Shown: one piece after another, positions 1 through 12,981 of the stretch | How the letters are laid out: each line of letters starts with the position of its first letter | Position numbering within the stretch: the stretch's first letter is position 1 | Assembly (NCBI GenBank): GCA_033064195.1 | Contig: JARBJD010000023.1 | Location: forward strand, 248,001-312,000 | DNA: 64,000 nt | Direction of reading: 5' to 3' | From: Blattamonas nauphoetae | Taxonomy: Eukaryota; Preaxostyla; Oxymonadida | The notes under the pieces: model-generated | Database searches by the model: none | The model's input: the letters and a program-made list of their open reading frames with translations, nothing else | Told to the model about the DNA's origin: nothing | Position numbers and translations under genes: made by a program

Positions 1-3000
1 AAGCAGCCTGACTTTGTTGAAAGATTGTTCCGTTGGTTGGACATGCCGAGAGAGAGATGACAACGGATACGTCTCAAATGGGTTGGGAATGATGGGAGCA
101 GAGTAGTCGGACCCAACATGGATCTGTTGGTCTGCCTCTTGTGGGAGATTCGTTAGATCGATCTTTGTCATGAACGTCATGAAAATAGTGTGTGATAGTG
201 GACTGTTGTATAATTCGATGAGAGAGCGAAGAATTCTTGTCTGGATGATTTGAAGAACGACTTTCTTTAGAGAATCTTCTGCTTCATCTGTCTTCTTTGG
301 AAGCGATGGCTCAATTTCCATGAGTGAATGGAGTGCAGTGTAAGAATATGGGATGAGATGGAGAAGAAGGAGCTGGTCGTTGAACTGTGCAGAGAAGATG
401 GCTCTGAAACAATCAATGACTCCTCGTTGGAGCCCCGTTCCAAGTTCGGTATAAACAAGAAGCGACGATAGTAAATCATGCGTCGATTGAAGAAGCCCGC
501 GGGGGAGGAAGAATGCTGGTGGAATCAGACCGAGTTTGTGGACGACAGGTGCTGCTGCTGGCGTCGGTGCTGGTTGTTTGGTAGGATCCGCGGACGGCGA
601 TGTAACTTTCGGTTTCGGAGCTTCAAAAGTTTGTCCAGACGGCGACGTTGCTGATTCGGAGATTGGGGCTGTATCGGCTGCTTCGATTTGTGAGTTCGGT
701 GGAGTGATATCTGAAGCGCTGGCAGAGAGTGCTTCTTTTCCTGAGCTGGCGTCTGAACTTGATGGTTGTGTTTGAGCAGACTGTGGATTGCCTGGAATAG
801 ATATGGCATCGAGTAGGGCTTCATGCAAGTGAAATGGTAAGTCTTCGTTCTCCATCATGATGTCGTTTTCAATCTCATACGGATGACGCATTGAATACGG
901 CATGGAGTCTTCTGATGCGAGAGAGAGATGGGATGCCATTTCTTCTTCACTTGATTCTTCTTCGCCGTCAGTTCCTTGTTCCTGGTCATGGTCACCGTCC
1001 TCGCCAACCAATCCAAGGATGGTTTTGAGTTCGTCTTCGGTCATTTTCAGCTCGTGGCAGAGTTCTTCGAAGCGTTGTGGATTGTTCATCAGGTCGTCTT
1101 GCGCTGACTGCATGTTGTTGTGTTCGTGAGCGGTTCGAAGATCAGCGAATGATTCGAGCATTTCCATTGCGAATGATTCTCGTGTCAGAAGATCTTTTCG
1201 AGCTTGAGACAAGAGAGCATCTTTCGGAGTGGGCGGGAGTTCTGACGGTGGATGGAGAGGCGCGAAATCAACACCATCCGGAAGCGTGATATCAACCTTC
1301 ACTGACGGGTTGACCTTGTTTCCGAAAGGCCCCTCAAAACCGCCATCTTCTGTTGGGTTGGCATTTGGCTCTTGTTTTGGTGGCACCTGAGTGCGGAGGA
1401 GTGATGGTGTCCGCAGGTTTCGTGATGGAGTCTCTTCAACGAGGCTTCGCGACGAAACACCAGGCCCTGTTTTCGAATTCTGTTGGCTGTTCTCAGATGT
1501 CGACGGTGGTGTTTCAGAATTTGGCGGCGATGCGGCGAATAAAGGTCTCGCCGAGAGAAGGACGCGGAGAGCATCTGGCGATTGGATCAGTTCGGAGATT
1601 GTTGACTGAATCTTGTCGAGGATTGTCTTTGGGAACAGCATGCTGTCGCATGTTGTTGATGGTTTGGTTGGTGGAACGAGAAGGTCTGTTGAACTGGGTT
1701 CTGGTGTCGAATGGTTTGAAGCGAGGTACCCAGCCCATCCATTGGTCAGGGACTCCATCGGGGTCATCGCTTCAATTTGGAGATTCTCGTTTTGACTGAT
1801 GATGCGGGTGATCAGCTGCGAAAGAGTATCCAGGAGGAGTCGAAGTGTGTGAACAGCATAGATGAGAACATTTGCATGCGCGTGGAGGCCGGATTGCTGG
1901 ATATGTGTGAGACTCTGTTTGGATGTTGTGAGGAGGTTCGCTTTTTCCTCAAAGTTGTCGAGGAAGGTGCTCATCACCGGAGAGAGGCTGAACTGCTCCT
2001 TCGACAAAGACGGGGTTGGGATGAACGGGAATGAGAGGGTTGAGCAGAATGAAGTCGGCTGAGAGAGGAAGTCGTTCATTGTTGTGCTCTGTTTCCATTC
2101 AGACAAGTCGGAGAATGGAGAGGGTCTGAAAACACCGAAAAGAGTTGATATCAGAAGAGAGTCATTCCCGGACAGAGCAACAGTTGGTGATGGAACAACG
2201 GTAAAGAGTGGTGAAGTGATATCCAGAGTGTATGCGTGAGATGAATCCGGATGGCTTGAATTGAAGGTGAGTCTTTGTTTGTCGAGCTGTGATTTGTACG
2301 AGAAAAGCAGATCTTGGACGCCTTTTGAGATTATTTGAATCAAAGAACTGTCCGATTGAGTGGTGGAGGCAAGGAGAGACTTTGTCAGGTGGACTGTGAA
2401 TGCTGAAGCAAATGGAGATGGCTCTGAATCGGTCGGTGAGGTCCTGAACGCAGAGTTGATGAGGAGGAGGATTGTTGAAATGACGATCGGGTAGAGTGGA
2501 TTGGACGAGCAGTCTTCCCGACTGAAGAGGGAGAGCATACCACTGATGATGCCATTCCAGTCAAACTTGACTGGTTCATTGTGTGAAATGGGATGGGTTG
2601 GATCGATCAATGATTGAATCTGGAGCACAGTGAGAAGGATCGTCGAGACGTCTTTAGCATCGGCCTTTTGTGTCCACCAATCCACCGAATTTGGCAAGAA
2701 CACGTTGTTCTCCACATTGAGCTTGAATGGGGTAAGCGAGAAGAGGGCGTGGACCAGAGTAAATGTAGTCGAGACCAAACTGTGGACAGACTTGATGTGT
2801 GCAGAGTTAATGGTCTCCGTTGACGACTGCGAGAATTCGATTGCGGCGGTGATAACCGACATGAGTTCGGTGAGGTGGAAGTGACGGTGAAGGAGATACT
2901 CTTTGTTCTGCTTCGAGTGATGGAGGAGAGTGAACGACTGCATCGAGATGAGCCGATAGAGGAGGTCCAAGTGAGCTGTGACTCCAATTGCGTCCTTCGT

Positions 3001-5737
3001 TTGGAGTGCCTGGTCAAGTTGCGTGTGAATGTTGTCGTTGATGACTTTTGCTGCTTCTTCGCCTTGTTGGTGATGAATAAGGAACGAGTAGGAAGACTTT
3101 AATATTCCTGAAATGGTTCGGAAGTTTGCGCGAGTGATTTGGATTTCTTCGTTTGAGGAGTGGGTTAGAATCGAATCCCAGATGTCTTTCAGAATTGTGA
3201 TTGTGGCAGAGACGTTGTCCGGAGTGAGATTGAGAATGAAGAGACTGTCGATGCATTCTCGTAATGTTTCGAGGCTTGAAACGAGGTTTGCGTGTTCTGT
3301 CGTTGGTTCTTTCAGGACGGACATCGTACTGTTTGCGATGGTCTTCAGAGAGGTGGGAGACGAGGCGATGGTGAGGCAAAGACGAGAACGAAGCGATGAA
3401 CATAGTGAATAGACAACCGATTGTGTCTTTTGGGTAAAGAAAGGAGCTTGAGGAGACGAAAATGGTGAGAGATAGTTCAGAACTCGAGTTTGGCTGTCGG
3501 AGACAATCTGAGTGAGTCGATTGAACGAAGCCATATTCTCCTCGCAAAGTTCAAATCCCACCCGCTTCGAAGCCTTCACTTCAAAAGTACATGTCCGAGC
3601 GGGTTCAGACCTGTAGCTTCCAAAAGGAACTCCAGCCATCCACGCAAACTGATTGTGGGGCGGAGGTGAGAAGAATTTGGTCGTCCCAAGTTGGTGGGAG
3701 GCCAGGGTCTCCGGGTATGATTCTTCGATTGTGAAACCACAGACGGGAGATCCCATCGTGATGAGGAGATGAACGCAGAGGACGAAGGTCGCTAAAGGCA
3801 CTTCATCGTTCGAAGCCTTCTTGTCGGTGCGGATGAGAGAGAGGGGAAGGAGAGAACCTGTTGATGAGAGGTTGAATAACGATTGCATGAGGACTTGACT
3901 TTTGCGAGGAACCACACTTCCAAGAGGTGGCGCAGGTGGAACTGACGGGGATGGAGGGGACGAGGATCTCATGACAGGAGTTTGAAAGAGTTGCTCGAGA
4001 GTAACTTCTTGTTCTGGTTCCGGTTGAGTCACTTTTGCTGTGAAGGGAGATTTCTTCTTGTATTGAAAAGATTTGGTGATGTCTTTAAGGTGTTCAGGAG
4101 CTTCATCTCTTTGTTCGGGCGATGGAAAGAATTGTGAGGTGAGTAGAGAGAAGGGGGTAGGCGGAATTGGAGAGAGAAGTGACGGAGTTGTATTCAACGA
4201 ATTCATGGCGTAATTAAAAAGGGCTGTCATCAATTTCGGCGAAGACTGAAGATGAGTGGCAAATGAAAGAGATGCTGTATGTTCAGGCTGAGATATCATT
4301 GACGAATGAAGAATGATGAGAGCGAGTAATGTGATCTGAAATTTTTGATGATCCAGTTTTGTCTTCTCTTCAATAGCTTTCAGAGTGTCGGAAACAATGG
4401 AAAACAAGGTGTCCAGAATGGAATCGACTTGTTGTGTCGTTTCTCCAGAGAAGGAAGTGGATGACGATAATAAGGAGATGAGAGATGTGAGATACAAGGT
4501 GTGGAGGGATTTTTCAGATAAACACTGGAGGTATTTCGTTGAAACTGAGCCTTCTGTTTGGGTTGAAGTTGGAATATTGTTGAGATTCGAGAGAAACAAG
4601 AGTGTTGTCTGGAGAAATGATGTCTTGTTTTCTTCCGATTCTGTTTCCACAACGAGAAGTGATAAAGAAAAAAGAGCGTGTGTCAACTGAATTTTGAAGG
4701 ACTGCGACAATTGGATCAATGGCTCCTCGGTCGGTGGAGTAACTTTCGTCTTGATGAGATCAAGAGTTTCTGCAGAGAATTTTGAGAGCAGCTTGAATAG
4801 AATAGGAGAAATTGCTCCAAGACCCGTAAGTTTTACGTCATCATTTGGAAGTTCTTGAATTTTATGTTCAGTGATGGTGGAGATGAGGTTGGAGAATGTG
4901 TCTGTTTTTACCAATCCTTGGGGGAAATCAAATGATTTGTTAGGGAGAAGAAGTGGTGAAAGAACATCATTCAGAGTCAGGAGAGAATCAACTTCATCTC
5001 TCGTTATCAGAGGCGAGACGAGTGAAAGAAATTGTGAGTTGAGTTCTGAACTGAGAGAAAAGTGTTTTTCGAATCGAAAAAATGTAAGCTTCAGGCACGA
5101 TATGCAATATTGCGAAAGAGTGATAGACACAGGGAGAAGGTCCCCGCTAAAGTCGAGAGAGAAGATTCTTTCGAGGAAATTCAGGGCGAGTTTTGTTGAT
5201 TCAGTAAAAAGATGATTGATATGATCGATACTCAAAATTGTTGCAGAGGTATGCATTAATGATGAGAGTTGTTTGAGTTGTCCGGTGAGTAGAATCATGA
5301 AGTAAGACGAGGCTCTTAGAAGATCGATCGAGATTTCAGTTGATGTTGTCTGGAGGATAGAAAGAACTTTCTGTACTACCCGAAGCTGAACAGACAAGGT
5401 CTCGATTGTACTTTTCTCTGAGAGAAGGTCATCAATCATTGTCACACATTCCATCTGAAAATGACAGAGTAAGATCGAGAGCGGATCATACCTGCTCAGG
5501 GCTCATTTCTTTCCCCACCGGTATTAATTTATGAAATTTGTAGACGACCTGTGGAGTGATATTCGTGCTCGAATCGGGAGCTTTTTCCTCAGGTTCTGTA
5601 GTTTGGGATTTTTCAGGTTCTTTGGGAGGTTGTTCTGCCTGATTGGCTTGCTGTGCGGCAGTAGCTTGTGCTGCCTCCTCCTCCGCAAGTTGTCTGGATA
5701 ACTCCAGGGCGAGGAGGAAATCAGAATCTTCTTCCAT
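1..5737 (-). CDS. Giant helical protein with N-terminal UIM (partial, continues off left edge)
   Basis: Two exons: 5737-5492 and 5454 to beyond position 1, separated by a 37-nt GTATGA...TTTCAG intron; the frame was read without a stop in every block checked across 1-2400, 3541-3840, 4801-4860 and 5401-5460. At least 1,900 residues. The N-terminus (residues about 3-20, DSDFLLALELSRQLAEEEA) fits a ubiquitin-interacting motif. It is followed by an Ala/Gln/Pro-rich linker and long leucine-rich helical stretches suggestive of HEAT/ARM-like repeats. An acidic Ser/Glu-rich segment lies near 850-1020 and a Pro/Ala/Ser linker near 540-780. I do not recognise the family; a very large ubiquitin ligase or adaptor is possible, but no HECT, RING or UBR domain is visible here and the C-terminus is missing. 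Next upstream gene is CFAP52, 147 bp away on the same strand. Confidence 0.72.
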
Positions 5738-5884
5738 AGGAAGAGACTTTTTTTACCCATACTAAAAGAATGATTGACTCTCGAAAGTGGTTTACCTGGG
5801 TTTACCCCAAGATATCCAGATAAGCCCGGAAAAAAAGACAAATGCACAAAATTATTGAATGAATGAGGCTGTGAGGTGAACGAA

Positions 5885-8277
5885 TCAGATGTCAAGATTC
5901 CAGATAAAGATACTCCCATCAGCAGACCCAGAAACCAACTTTCTTCCGTCTGGTGACCATGTTAGGCAAGTGATTTTCTCAGGATGTCCTTCTCCCATCA
6001 ATAAGACCTTCCCTTCATCATAATCGACAATCCTCACAACCTTATCACTTCCTCCCACAGCCATTAGAGTTCCCGAAGGATCAATTGCCAAAGCAAACAG
6101 TTCCAAGTCGGAGAGTGGCAATTCGCGAAGGAGGCTACCTTCGTATGCGTCCCAATACGTTGCTGTTCGATCAGTTGAACACGTGACGAGCTGGGTGCAA
6201 TCGGGCAGATAATCGACGCACTTGAAGTTTGTAGCCTTCATCATATGTTTCAAACGAAGGTATCGTTCGAGAGACTAAGAGGAGAGGAGATGAGAGTTAC
6301 AGCAGAAGGATGAACAAACCCATGTGAAAGCCGTTCCGTCGTCTGAGACCGACACGCATTCCGAGTCGTCATTCGTCACTTTGACTGAGTTAACACGCTG
6401 CCTGTGCTCTTTCATGGTGGCCACGAGTGTCTGAGAATCCCTGGTTAGTTTCCACACGCGAACCTGCCCTTCGCTGCCTCCGCTCACCAACATTGGGGTT
6501 TTGTGAAGTGTTGTGATGGAGGTGACCTGTTTGTGGGCATCGTTGATAACATAAAGAAGTCTTCCACTTTCTGGGCCGAACGATCGGATCTTTCCATCGC
6601 TCCAGCCAGAAATGATCTCTGAACCAGCCGGATTGAAGCAGCAGCAAAGGCAGTTTTGATTGGGAATCTCGATTCGAAGGAGTTCGTTGGATGTGGGGAG
6701 ATGCCACAGGCGGATGTCACCGTCGGCACAGGAAGCGAAAATCTCGGCCGTTGTTGGTGGGAAAGCAACTCCGTTCACTCCCGTGACGTGACATGTCTGC
6801 TGGAGATCGGCCTGCATGGTTGGTGAGATGACAGAATAGACAGTCGCCTTGTCTGTTCCACACAGAAGTTCATGGTATGTTGAATCGCTTTGAGAAATAG
6901 GTGCAGCTGGACGAACAGCTTCAGTTTGGCGGGGAATGAGGGATCGTTGAGCAGTCGCAATGGGGACAACACGGCCACGGGGATCGATTTTCTTTGGTGG
7001 GCCGTTTGTGGCTTCTTTCTTCTTCGTGACAGTGTATGTACGAGCCTTTGGTTTTGGTTTGGGAGGAGCAGGGTTGAATGGTCGAACTGTGATGGATGTG
7101 ACCTTTCCCATGATGCGAGTTTTGCCGATAATTTTGAAAAGTGGTTGTTGTGGTGCATATGGGTCGAGAACTTCATAACAAAAGACATCTCCATTTCCAC
7201 TACCAGCTGCAACAGCTAATGGTCCGTTGCGTCCGTTTTGATAAAGACAAATTGCAGTGCAACCTTCTTGGAGGCGATTTGCTGCTTTTGAGGGACCTGT
7301 GTGTTTGAGGAGATAATTTTGGACATGGATTGCGAGAATATCTCCAGTCGAGGTTCCAACGTATGCAATCTCATCGTTTTCATCAATGGCTGCACATGTC
7401 GTGACTCGTCGAATGTGTCCGAGTTGGATGTCATTTGGAATGAGTTTTGTGTTTTTGTAATCAATATCCCACACACGTGGTTGACACAGACCTCCTGAAA
7501 TGAAAGATTCATCGCTGTTGTTGAAGAATTTGACGTAGTATCCTGCCTCGATTCCGATTGGAGACCCACAAACTGAGAGAAAAATGGAATGTGATGAGAA
7601 TTTGTGATTGAATAATAATACAAACGGGCGCGTCCTTCTTTAACATTCCACACAACAACATTTTTATCGTCGAGACCTCCCAGAGAAACCATGTAATCAC
7701 TTGATGGAGAGAACGAGAGTGAGAAGACTGATCCGTTGTGTTGTTTAAGTTTATGGATTTGTTCCCTCTTCATGAAATCCCAAATGATGATATAAGCCTA
7801 GACGAGAAAACATCCAGAGAAATTGTTGATGTTTTGAGATGTTTGAGAAAAAGTGGTATTTTTGACGGAAAGGGGAGGATACCGGAAATCCTGTTTGAGT
7901 TTGCTCGCCAGATGCGATGTATCGGCCACATTTTGAAATCGCAAATGTGGTAACGTGTCCTGAATGTCCGATCAGGAACGTGGGAATTCCGCCTGGTTCA
8001 GAGATGACAAGGTTGGTACCAAGAGCGTAAACTAAATTATAGCCGTTTGGATGAACTTGATAGCCGTTAGTTATTGTTCCTAGAAAGAGTAAAAGATTGA
8101 AATGAGGAAGATATTGAGAAAAGATGAACAAAGTTGATGATGATCATCAAAGTCAGAATTTCGTCCAGAAATGTCCGATTGAGGAGAAAAAAAGCGGAAA
8201 GAGATGATACCATTGAAACCAATTGTCTGGTCAAGCTGAAGTGGAGGCAATTCAGTCATGCTTGAAACGTCGCCCAT
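5885..8277 (-). CDS. CFAP52: Cilia- and flagella-associated protein 52 (WDR16), WD40 protein
   Basis: Five exons: 8277-8211, 8079-7883, 7797-7626, 7572-6320 and 6274-5885, with introns of 131, 85, 53 and 45 nt; the spliced frame gives 692 residues and a TGA stop. The order of conserved blocks follows animal CFAP52: IGFNG at the N-terminus, GHSGHVTTFAISKCGRYIASG, then a bare WD40 series including VVVWNVKEG, RVWDIDYKN, DIRLWHLPTSNELLRI, DGKIRSFGPESGRLLYVIN, GGSEGQVRVWKL and a final SADGSIFIWNLDI. CFAP52 is a microtubule inner protein of ciliary doublets. It is about 70 residues longer than the roughly 620-residue animal protein, mostly from a Lys/Pro-rich insert near 6960-7080. A second Met at 8259 is an alternative start. 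Splice sites were placed by frame and homology and are well supported. Confidence 0.92.
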
Positions 8278-8395
8278 AAACAGTACGAAAAAAGTGGTTT
8301 CTTTGGAACTACAGAAAGTTGTCGAATTATTTTGCCAAAAACAGACTATCGGAGCAATGAACATAACGTTCACTGAGCTTTTGAAGTGAAAAAGA

Positions 8396-10818
8396 TTACA
8401 TGGGCTGAACAACACACAACGCAAGCTTTTCCAGAAACGTCTTCAATGTGACCTCGTCCGAGAAAATCTGGCCCTGCTCAGTTCGAGGAACACCAAATGA
8501 AACAGTTCCGGGAGCAGCAGCTGCGGTTGACCGTTTCGATCCAGTTGGATTGAGTTGAGAGTGTAGGAAGCGAGCTTGGGAAGAATTCTGGTCACAGACG
8601 AGAACATGTGGGGCTGGGAATCGAGTTGCGAGGATGTTTTCGGCTTCGGCAATGGGCTCCTCAAGGAGAGCTCGAAATTCAGTGTGTTCGGGAAGGTTGT
8701 GGTAGCCTTGTTCACGCCACGTGGCGATTGTCTCGCCGTGGTGGACAATAACTCTGAAGAAGGTGTCGAGAAGCAGAATGGAGTCGGGAGTGATTGAGGA
8801 GATGTCGAGGAGAACGTTTTGGGGAGCTTCTTTCATCTTGTAGCGGATAAGGGTGGGATCGATCATGATCATCATGTTTGCTCGGCTTTCTCGGTTCAGA
8901 ATGAGGCGGAAGAAGGCAGTCTCGTCTGGGGTGAAGTTGAAGACTTGGATGAAGCGAGAGCGTCGCAGGTAGAAGAGTGATTGTGGGAGAACAACGTAGT
9001 TCTTGTCGAGTCGGAATGAATCCTTGTCATTTTGGTTGTATGTGCCGACTTTCTTGCACTGAAACAGAAAATGGGATGGACGGGGAGCAGGAAAGGGAAT
9101 AGTTAATAAAATGAGGAAGAAGAGAGACAACACACCATTCGAATCAGCATTCGATCCAACCATTTCAGCACGTCGTATGTACAGTCTCCCTCAAGTTTAT
9201 TCACAGCCTGTCTGGCAATCAAGCAGATAGCAGCTTCGTGGTCGAAATAGGACGTGACATCCTTCATCTGATACGCTGGGTTCGACCATCTGAAATCGAC
9301 AGTGGTCACACGGCAAACAAGCTGTCCATTGGCGTGGATGTAGCGAGTAATGAACTGGATGGCTGGGCTGTTCTGCACAGGTTGATTGTCGGGAATCTTG
9401 AGATCCCAATAAAGGGCGAGGGTTGTGTTTGAATCCATCGCGTTCACTCTCCAAACGTTTGTTCCACCTTTGCCGATGTGAATCGAACTTACCGATTTGT
9501 CGTTTTTGTTGAGACTGGCACATGGGCCGATCATTCCGTTCAGTTGGATGTATTCTGAGGCTTTGACGGTGACGATTCCGTTGAAGCCCATGTCGAGATC
9601 TTCGGCCTTGCAATCACCACGATCAAAGAGGTTTTGGAGAGAGAGTTTGAATTGGTTGGTGTTGAATGCATCGGAAAGCACAGTATAGCCGCCGGTGTCG
9701 CCGAACATTGGGGCCATTTCCATCATCCCACACTGGTCGACAGCTCCCATGAAAATGTCAATGCAGTGTCCATCCATGACAGCTCGGTCAGCAAGCTTCT
9801 GGTAGAATGTCTTTGCTTTGTTGTAGTAGGTTAGTCCGGAATCATTTTGGAGATGAGTCCACTGTCGCATACGCTCTTTCTTGTCGGTACCAACAATAGT
9901 TCCTGGTCCAACAGTGCAAGGTCCACCAATGAACATCATGACTCGTCCGGGGATCTGGAATGAGGTGTATCCGAGGACTGCGAGAGCGAGTGAGACGGCA
10001 CTTCCGATTCCGCGGGAGTAACGATGATCATCATCAGGCTGGAAGGGATCTGGCTCTATATCACTCAATATATCGGTGAGAGCGATTAGAACGTCGGAGA
10101 CAGGGCGAACAAAGCGATTGTTTGGCAATTGTGTTTTTTCTTGGCCAAACCCGAGACTTCGTGCAATTTCTGCCTCTGAGTTTTCCACTGCACTGCTAAA
10201 GGTATAGGATCGAATAATTTCAGTGTTTGAAAGGTCGTAGAGATGATTTGCCTTTCCGATTGTCACAATTCCGACACGGAAGTCCGAGGGAAGTAGAGCG
10301 ATAGTTTGTTTCAATGTATCTTTGATTGAATCTAGTTCATCGGCAGGGAGGCAGGTATCAATAACGAACATCATTGACATCGGGAGAGGGGCCTTTCTTG
10401 GGAGATAGTACTCAACAGTTTGAGTCCTTCGTTGAATCGGAAGGTTGCTTTCTGTGAGTGGAGGCATATTTGGAGGAAGTCTGTTTCCAGTTTGACAGAA
10501 GCGACAGATGTAACTATTTGAATTGGCATAGATTTGGCTGATGAGAAGATAAACGTGAATATGGAACACAGATATGACATATCAAAAAATAACACACTCA
10601 ACATGGGAAAAAACAGCACCACAACTTTGGCATTCGGGCATCTGGTCTGTGGTCATTTGCTCTGTGCTGAGCGACATCATCGGAGTGTACAACGCTCCGA
10701 GCGGAACCGAGAGTGCCTGACGGTCCGCATTCGACGCAACAAAGCAAGTCCATGACGTTCTGATTCCACTTTGTTGCTCGCGAATCTGGAATGGACGAAG
10801 AGGATCCTGGTCTGTCAT
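8396..10818 (-). CDS. SEC23: COPII coat GTPase-activating protein SEC23
   Basis: Three exons: 10818-10598, 10537-9136 and 9058-8396, introns 60 and 77 nt, 761 residues against about 765 in animals, TAA stop. The N-terminal zinc finger is split by intron 1 (CQSC in exon 1, CRFC in exon 2). Next come the trunk domain (MFVIDTCLPADEL...), the beta-sandwich and helical regions (VLKWLDRMLIRMCKK spans intron 2), and the C-terminal gelsolin-like domain (HGETIATWREQGY, SQARFLHSQLNP). SEC23 is the inner COPII coat subunit with SEC24 and the GAP for SAR1 at ER exit sites. The gene lies between CFAP52 (118 bp) and RPN7 (157 bp) on the same strand. The start is the first ATG of exon 1 and matches the short N-terminus of the family. 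Confidence 0.95.
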
Positions 10819-10975
10819 TTATTGAAATGTTTGGGTGAGATCAAGATCTCATGTCTGCTCAGCCCCAGGTTCCCTTGACACTTCGCGATTCTTTGAATTT
10901 CAACATTTTAAAGTGTAAACTAATGAGAGTTTCAATGTCGGGGATTTCAAAAATGAATGAAGAGTGAAGTGTGTT

Positions 10976-12785
10976 TCAAAGAGCAAGAACGGAACCAATC
11001 AATGTTTGCATCTGGGAAATGAGGCCATCAGCATCAGAAAGCATGCTGGTGAATTCCGTACTGGATGAGTAGCCAGCCTTTCCCTCCACAAATCCTCGAA
11101 CTTTGTTGATCTTCGCTTTCATTGCTCCGCTGACAATGAAACGTTCCAAATCCCTAGAGAGAATGACAAATTCAAATAGTATTCAAAGAAGGAATCGGTT
11201 AATGATGAGAAAAGGAAGGAAGCACACTGTTCTAGAAATTCTGCAGAAACTCCGAATTGTTGGGTCATTCGATTAAAATCGACAAATTTGTACGGTTGGA
11301 GATATTGTGTGTAAGAGCGGATGCGGACATCCTTGGTCCAGGAGACAGCAACGGCTTGGAAGACCTTGTCACCGTGAAGAAGAGTTGTGGCAACTTTGAA
11401 GGTGTTCTGAAGAAGCTCAGCGTAAGATTGGTTGTAGAAAGAATGAAGGAGAGGACGGAGGTGAGGGATAGTATCAATGACTGAGATGACGTCGGATTGG
11501 CGGATGACTTTTTCGAGGAGGTCCGATCGAGAGAATCCAACTATGGAAGAGCACACATAGTACACAACGAGAGATTCAATGGGATACAGTTCAGTTGCGA
11601 CAAATGTGGAGATGGAGGTGGAGAATGACTTGGCTGCGTCGGCGAAATTGCGAGTGAGGATTGCGTACGTTGCACGGAATGCTGTCAGTCTATTCTTTCT
11701 TTCCCAATCGATTGTTGTTCCACCTGTTGATAGAATGCTGTCAATTTTGTCCAGTTTACGTTTCATGAGGCCAATATCGTTGAAACGAAGGGCGATAAGG
11801 ATCCAGCCGAGGCATCGATCAAATGAAACGTTTGTGCTATCAGAGGGAGAAAGCATTGCACTCTGGTACATATTCTTCAGTCCAAGCTGTTTGATCCAGG
11901 AAATGTAGTCCAGCTCCTTTTCTGTGTATTGTCTCTCGGCTTCATCCTTCATGGATCTGACGAGGCTTTCTGCCGGAGCTTCACGAGGGTTGAGCTGACC
12001 ACTTGCTGTGAGGGCTAATTTAGAATCGTTGCGGTGCAGCTCCTTCTTCTTCTCTTCTTGTTGATCTTCATTGAGGCCCTCTAATTCTCTCTCAAGCTCC
12101 TCTGCTCGCTCTTCCATTGTTTTGATGTGGTCTAGTTGCGAACGGAGTGATTCTATCTCGGCATCCGATTTGGTCAAGGCAGAACAATGAGTGAAGACAT
12201 TCGTGAGAAAGATGATGTTGCGATAGGCATCACTCTGTGAATGAAAGAGGATATAGATAATGGAAAGGAATATGAACGAAGGAGAGAATGAGAGAGGAAG
12301 AAAGATTCACAGACAAGGATGATGTGCTTTCCAAGAAGGGTTGGAGCAAATGGGAGAAGTGGTGTGATTGTTTGGATGAATTTTTCAGCTCTGGCCATTG
12401 GATCTGTGATGCTAAGAACTGACGAAGCATCGAATGAAGGAAATAGAGCTGAAAAAAGCTTGCAGTAGAGTACACAATCCTACGTTGACATGGCGATGAT
12501 AAAGAGTAAATAAAGGTGAAGTCGAATATATACCTTCCAATCAATGGTGTAATTAGTAAATTGAATTGTTGGATCCACCTTGTGAAGCGTATGATAGATC
12601 CAGTACTTCAGTAATTCCTCCGGATAAATCCAAAGCTTTTGTTTCTCTTCAGGGATAAGGGAGAGAAGTTCTGGATGATTAAAAAGGGTGATCGATGCAA
12701 GTGGGTTGTTTTGACGGAGGAGAGAAGCCTCAATCCAAGAGCTTTCGTAGTCTGGTGTTGTCATTTTTGTCAACCCATGGTTCAT
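10976..12785 (-). CDS. PSMD6: 26S proteasome regulatory lid subunit RPN7 (PSMD6)
   Basis: Four exons: 12785-12534, 12479-12315, 12234-11228 and 11153-10976 (introns 54, 80 and 74 nt), 533 residues, TGA stop. Matches to Rpn7 include LDYISWIKQLGLKNMYQSAM, DWERKNRLTAFRATYAILTR, the helical repeats with DTIPHLRPLLHSFYNQSYAE, and the PCI part RIRSYTQYLQPYKFVDFNRM...FGVSAEFLEQDLERFIVSGAMKAKINKVRGFVE. RPN7 is a PCI-domain lid subunit that helps dock the lid on the base. The protein is about 140 residues longer than human PSMD6, from an N-terminal extension and a charged coiled-coil-like insert (about 12010-12170). Exon 2 is joined with a GTCTGT donor because the nearby GTGAAT donor would give a stop. 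An in-frame Met at 12764 is an alternative start. Confidence 0.9.
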
Positions 12786-12981
12786 GATCGATCTCCCTTC
12801 ACACAAGGTTAGAGCCTGAAATTTTCAAGGAAATCAAAAAACCAAGGATATAATGCAAAGATTTGTTTATGAAGTGTCATATTTTTGGTTGATGCTTAAT
12901 CTGGTTTTTTTGAGAGTTCAGCATCAGAAGTACCATAAAGTTCCAAAAGGTCTCCAGAAGCTCGCTCAAAAATCTCGCGTG

